Part shown: positions 60,586 through 64,000 of the stretch, in pieces | How the letters are laid out: each line of letters starts with the position of its first letter | Numbering within the stretch: position 1 is the first letter of the stretch | Assembly: GCA_023957995.1 (NCBI GenBank) | Contig: JAMLGK010000014.1 | Location: 1 to 64,000, forward strand | Direction: 5' to 3' | DNA: 64,000 nucleotides | Source: Microthrixaceae bacterium | Lineage (GTDB): Bacteria; Actinomycetota; Acidimicrobiia; Acidimicrobiales; Microtrichaceae | The notes under the pieces: generated by a model | What the model was told of the DNA's origin: nothing | Database searches by the model: none | The model's input: only the letters and a program-made list of their open reading frames with translations | Position numbers and translations under genes: made by a program

Positions 60586-62858
60586 CGCGCAGCCCGACCC
60601 TCTGGGTCTCCCGCGGTGTGCCCACCGCCGGCGGCTCGCTCCTGCAGGGTCGTCACACGCCGGTCGCGGATCTCGACGTGCCCCTCGGCCTTCTCGACGC
60701 TCACGGCGCAGACCTTGTACTCGGGGATCTTGGAGATCGGGTCGAGCGCCGTGTTGGTCAGTTGGTTGGCTGCCCTGTCCCCCGCCCAGTGGTACGGAAT
60801 GAAGACGGTGTCGGGTCTGATCGTCTCGACCACGCGAGCAGGTGTGGTCATGTTTCCCCGACGCGACCGGACCGTGACGAGGTCCCCCGATTCCACACCG
60901 AGCTCTGCTGCCAGACGCGGGTGCATCTCACAGAGCGGTTCGGGATACTGCTCCACCAGCGCGCCGATGCGGCGGGTCTGGGTGCCCGACAGGTACTGGG
61001 AGATGACGCGCCCGGTGGTCAGCCAGACGGGGTAGTCCTCATCTATCACCTCCGCGGGTGGCCTGAACTCGATCCCGTGGAACCTGGCCCGGCCGTCGGG
61101 ATGGGCGAAGATGCCGCCCTCGTACAACCTCGGGGTCCCGGGGTGCCCCGGTTCGGGACAGGGCCAGAAGATCCCCTGTTCGTCCTCGATGCGCTGCCAG
61201 GTCATCCCGTTGTAGTCAGCGGTGCCGCCGTGGGACGCAACCTTCATCTCGTCGAAGATCTCCTCGGTGCCGTTGTAGCGGAAGTACTTGCCGCGACCCA
61301 GCCGCTCGGCGAGGTCCAGGAAGATCTCCCAGTCGCGCCGTGCGTTTCCCGGCGGTGGCACAGCCGCGTTGATCTTGATGGCCCGACCCTCCACCGAGGT
61401 CGTGGTTCCCTCGTCCTCCTCGTGCAGGGAGCCCGGCATCACCACGTCCGCGTGCTGGGCCGACTCCGACAGGAAGAAGTCGATCACGCTGTAGTACTCG
61501 AGCTTGTCGAGCGCAGCGGCCGTGTTGGCCGTGTCGGGCAGGGACACGGCGGGGTTGAAGCAGATCGACAGCAGTCCCTTGATCTGGCCGTCATGGATGG
61601 CCTCGATGATCTCCTGAGCGGTGAGGCCCTTGCCCGGGATCTCCGACTCGTCACAGCCCCAGACCCCGGCCACGTATGCCCGGTGTTCGGGGTTGGTCAC
61701 GTCGCGGTTGCCCGGGAGCTGGTCGCACTTGTGACCCTGTTCGCGGCCTCCCTGGCCGTTGCCCTGACCCGTGATGGTCGACACTCCGCAGCCGGGTTTT
61801 CCGTATTTCCCGGTGGCCAGGCCCAGGTTGATGCAGCTGAGTACGTTCTCGACACCCTTGGACTGGTGTTCGATGCCCCGGGCGTGCAGCAGCATCCCGG
61901 TGTCGGAGGTGCCCCACAACCTGGCGGCCTCGATGATCCTGTCGGCCGGCACCCCGCAGGTCGATGCTCCCCACTCGGGGGTGTAGCCGCTCACCGCCGC
62001 TGCCGCGTCCGCGAATCCGCTCGTGTGCTCGTCGATGAAGTGGTGGTCCAGCCAGTCGTTCTCGATCAGGACGTGCAGTATCGAGCCCATGAGGGCCGAG
62101 TCGGTGCCGGGCCTGAGACCGAGGAACACATCTGCGGTGCGTGCCAGGGGAGTCACCCGCGGGTCGGCCACGATCAGCTTGGCGCCGCGGTCGCGGGCCC
62201 GCCAGATGTAGCTCGTGGTGATCGGTGCGCACTCGGCCACGTTCGCCCCGGCCACGAACACGACATCGGCCAACGGGATGTCGCTCCAGGGGTTGGGCGC
62301 TCGGTCCATCCCGAGGGCCTTCTTGTTTCCCGCGCCGGCGGAGACCATGCAGAGTCGGCCGTTGTAGTCGAGGTTCGCGGTCTGGAGCGCCAGCCGTGCG
62401 AACTTGCCGATCAGGTAGGACTTCTCGTTGGTCAACGAGACGCCCGACAGGAGGGCGAAGCTGTCCTTGCCGTAGGCATCCTGGATCCGGCGTATCTCCT
62501 GGACGGTCCGGTCCAGTGCACGCTCCCAGCTGACCGTGCGAAAACCGCCCTCCACCGAGGCATCGCGTTCGAGCGGTTCGAGCAGGCGGTCGGGGTGGTT
62601 CCCCTGGAGGTACCGCTTGACCCCCTTGGGGCAGAGCTTGCCCTCGTTGAACGGGAAGTCGTACCAGGGCTCGAAGCCGACCACCTCGTCGTTGGCCACC
62701 TTCAACTTGATGCCGCACTGCTGACCGCAGAAGCAGCAGTGGGTCTTCACCTCCCTGTCGATGTCGAGGCCGTGGTTCCAACCGCCGGGGGGTTCCTGGT
62801 TGAGGTGTGGTCCGAAGCGCTCCACCAGCTCTTGCTCACTCACGGGAAGGCGTGACAT
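60582..62858 (-). CDS. Molybdopterin oxidoreductase, NasA/NapA-type (candidate nitrate reductase)
   Basis: 758 aa. An N-terminal [4Fe-4S] site (C41/44/48 and C76, with LCPKGV) is followed by the bis-MGD domains. The Mo ligand is probably Cys170 in [10 protein letters not shown], which aligns with RLCMSSA of NasA/NarB and Nap[21 protein letters not shown] and [14 protein letters not shown] match the C-terminal cofactor domain. No Tat signal, so it is cytoplasmic. Formate dehydrogenase-like activity is the main alternative, as these enzymes also use Cys or Sec. Start shares a base with the preceding stop (TGATG). Confidence 0.9.
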   Translation of the reverse strand: MSRLPVSEQELVERFGPHLNQEPPGGWNHGLDIDREVKTHCCFCGQQCGIKLKVANDEVVGFEPWYDFPFNEGKLCPKGVKRYLQGNHPDRLLEPLERDASVEGGFRTVSWERALDRTVQEIRRIQDAYGKDSFALLSGVSLTNEKSYLIGKFARLALQTANLDYNGRLCMVSAGAGNKKALGMDRAPNPWSDIPLADVVFVAGANVAECAPITTSYIWRARDRGAKLIVADPRVTPLARTADVFLGLRPGTDSALMGSILHVLIENDWLDHHFIDEHTSGFADAAAAVSGYTPEWGASTCGVPADRIIEAARLWGTSDTGMLLHARGIEHQSKGVENVLSCINLGLATGKYGKPGCGVSTITGQGNGQGGREQGHKCDQLPGNRDVTNPEHRAYVAGVWGCDESEIPGKGLTAQEIIEAIHDGQIKGLLSICFNPAVSLPDTANTAAALDKLEYYSVIDFFLSESAQHADVVMPGSLHEEDEGTTTSVEGRAIKINAAVPPPGNARRDWEIFLDLAERLGRGKYFRYNGTEEIFDEMKVASHGGTADYNGMTWQRIEDEQGIFWPCPEPGHPGTPRLYEGGIFAHPDGRARFHGIEFRPPAEVIDEDYPVWLTTGRVISQYLSGTQTRRIGALVEQYPEPLCEMHPRLAAELGVESGDLVTVRSRRGNMTTPARVVETIRPDTVFIPYHWAGDRAANQLTNTALDPISKIPEYKVCAVSVEKAEGHVEIRDRRVTTLQERAAGGGHTAGDPEGRAAR

Positions 62859-63970
62859 CAGCCGAAACCTCCCACCCTCGCGCACTGCGCGAGGGTCACC
62901 GAGGCCCTCCTGCAACGCGGGCACGTGTCCTGGTAGTTGCCAGCCGGCTCGGCAGGATCGTCCGACCCCCCGGAGTTGGTGCGGTAGTCGAAGCCCACCA
63001 GTGGGAGCACGGTCTTCAGGTCGCTCATCTGCATCTCCGATGCGAACGGTTCGCCGCAGCGGCGGCAGCTCTGCGGAGCTCCCAGTTCACCCTCTGCACG
63101 GTAGAAGTGCACGCCCAGGTTGGCCGGCCGCTGGAAGATGTGGAAGAGCTTCCCGAACGGGATGTACATCAGGCCCAGTATGACCGTCAGGGCGTGCAGG
63201 TTGTTGAGGAAGCTGTAGAACGCGCCATCGAGCCACAGACTCGAAGCGGTCAGGAACAGTCCGGTCACCGACACCGCGAACAGTCCCGCCAGCGCCAGGA
63301 AGTCACCTTCGCGTTCCACTGCCAGCGCGCCCGGATCGCGGAGCCTCCTGTAGAGGAACACCAGCACGCCGGCGATCACCAGGAAGGCCGCGATGTTGAG
63401 CAGGTGGAAGGTGACGAAACCGACCACGCTCTCGGCCTGGAACGTCCCGGTTCCGACCCCGAAGAGATAGGCGCGGTACTCGCTGCCGTCCTGGCCCACC
63501 GACTCGAAGTGCATCCAGCCGAAGGTGAGGGGGAAGGTCACCGCGGCGGCCAGGATGCAACCCCAGAACAGCAGCTGGTGTGCCGCCCAACGAGCTGTTG
63601 AGCGGCGGCGGATGAAGCCCTGGGTGAGCAGGTTGGTCCCGACCAGGCCCACGAACCCGATCGCGTTGCGACCCAGACGGCCCGAGGACCGGAAGGACTC
63701 CCAACCCCGCTTGTTCATCAGGGCGGTCGGAGGCCGCTGGAGCCAGACCAGGTATCGGTAGACTGTCGCGAACACCGCCATCAGAACGCCGATCAGATAG
63801 CCGGCGAGAGCAGCGTCGAACCACCTGAGTCCACCGCTGCCCAGATACACACCGACCAGCACCACCAGCACCGCGAGGGATGCGATGGCAACAGCACGGA
63901 GATCGAGCGGCACACCCAGAACTCGCACCGATCGACGCGGGACGGAACCCGGTCTCACCGCTGTGGACAA
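62858..63970 (-). CDS. NarI/DsrM-like membrane subunit with C-terminal CxxC pairs
   Basis: 370 aa. TTG start at 63970 with GGAGG 6 nt upstream, which fixes it. Seven or so spans include a NarI/DsrM-like core ([40 protein letters not shown]) whose histidines could bind haem b. The last 80 residues are soluble with SCRRCGEPF and DTCPRCRRA, a zinc-ribbon or rubredoxin-like pair. First visible gene of the six-gene operon; more may lie beyond the right edge. Likely exchanges electrons with the quinone pool. Confidence 0.8.
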   Translation of the reverse strand: MSTAVRPGSVPRRSVRVLGVPLDLRAVAIASLAVLVVLVGVYLGSGGLRWFDAALAGYLIGVLMAVFATVYRYLVWLQRPPTALMNKRGWESFRSSGRLGRNAIGFVGLVGTNLLTQGFIRRRSTARWAAHQLLFWGCILAAAVTFPLTFGWMHFESVGQDGSEYRAYLFGVGTGTFQAESVVGFVTFHLLNIAAFLVIAGVLVFLYRRLRDPGALAVEREGDFLALAGLFAVSVTGLFLTASSLWLDGAFYSFLNNLHALTVILGLMYIPFGKLFHIFQRPANLGVHFYRAEGELGAPQSCRRCGEPFASEMQMSDLKTVLPLVGFDYRTNSGGSDDPAEPAGNYQDTCPRCRRASVTLAQCARVGGFG

Positions 63971-64000
63971 ATCCGACCTCCGAGTTGGTGCTGAACCCAG

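Noticed and set aside
60495..62855. A 786-codon open frame on the plus strand opposite the molybdoenzyme gene
   Set aside because: It mirrors the coding strand of a well-supported gene, is His/Gly/Val-rich without motifs, and is the usual high-GC antisense shadow.

Overview
The window is a dense, high-GC stretch of chromosome with about 54 protein genes and no gap over 300 bp. I see no rRNA, tRNA, CRISPR array, transposase or integrase. The gene content suggests a free-living, quinone-respiring actinobacterium: cytochrome bd with CydDC, a fused acyl-CoA mutase (IcmF), GabD2-type semialdehyde dehydrogenase, a thioester-domain surface protein with an LAxTG sorting motif, SARP and MalT/LuxR regulators, Tat lipoproteins, and frequent GTG/TTG starts. 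A member of the Acidimicrobiia is my best guess. This is inferred from content only.

Layout. 1-10.1 kb: the start of an FMN-binding glutamate synthase-family gene runs off the left edge. Divergent from it is a co-directional block of malic enzyme, pyruvate:quinone oxidoreductase (PoxB), CydA, CydB, CydD and CydC, a short route from malate to quinol to oxygen. 10.2-18 kb: DUF1275 protein, a BcsA-like glycosyltransferase with a PilZ domain, an alpha/beta hydrolase, a DUF3179 lipoprotein, a Coq4-like protein, a sulfotransferase and an SMR pump. 18-25.4 kb: two divergent operons around a TetR gene. One carries acetoacetate decarboxylase-like, Rieske oxygenase and acyl-CoA ligase genes; the other carries amidohydrolase, SDR and CMD-family genes. 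Together they look like a catabolic regulon of unknown substrate. 25.4-32.2 kb: patatin, IcmF, VanY-like peptidase and GabD2. 32.3-38.1 kb: a two-gene ABC system, a TetR regulator, a Tat-exported nucleoside hydrolase and a membrane J-protein. 38.2-43.6 kb: a thioester-domain adhesin candidate, then a tightly overlapping operon of glutamate decarboxylase and two uncharacterised membrane proteins.

43.7-49.4 kb: SHOCT and DUF6325 proteins, a 65-aa small protein followed by a MalT-like regulator, and an MFS pump. 49.4-52.8 kb: a Fur/Zur regulator and a zinc-type ABC importer. Its substrate-binding protein carries an expanded His/Asp/Glu repeat. 52.8-58.4 kb: two related TPR-like proteins with the same C-terminal domain, a SARP regulator and a PAS-GAF-GGDEF diguanylate cyclase, which may feed the PilZ glycosyltransferase. 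58.4-64 kb: a six-gene overlapping operon. It encodes a NarI/DsrM-like membrane subunit, a molybdopterin oxidoreductase of the NasA/NapA type, a four-cluster ferredoxin, a Tat-anchored Rieske protein, a tiny membrane protein and an HPP-family permease. It is best read as a candidate nitrate-reducing respiratory complex.

Two DNA-level themes stand out. First, short tandem repeats with periods mostly of 14-20 bp sit repeatedly at gene ends, in gaps or inside reading frames. Second, a 24-bp piece of the IcmF cobalamin-domain coding sequence is present as an exact inverted copy just outside the gene's 5' end.
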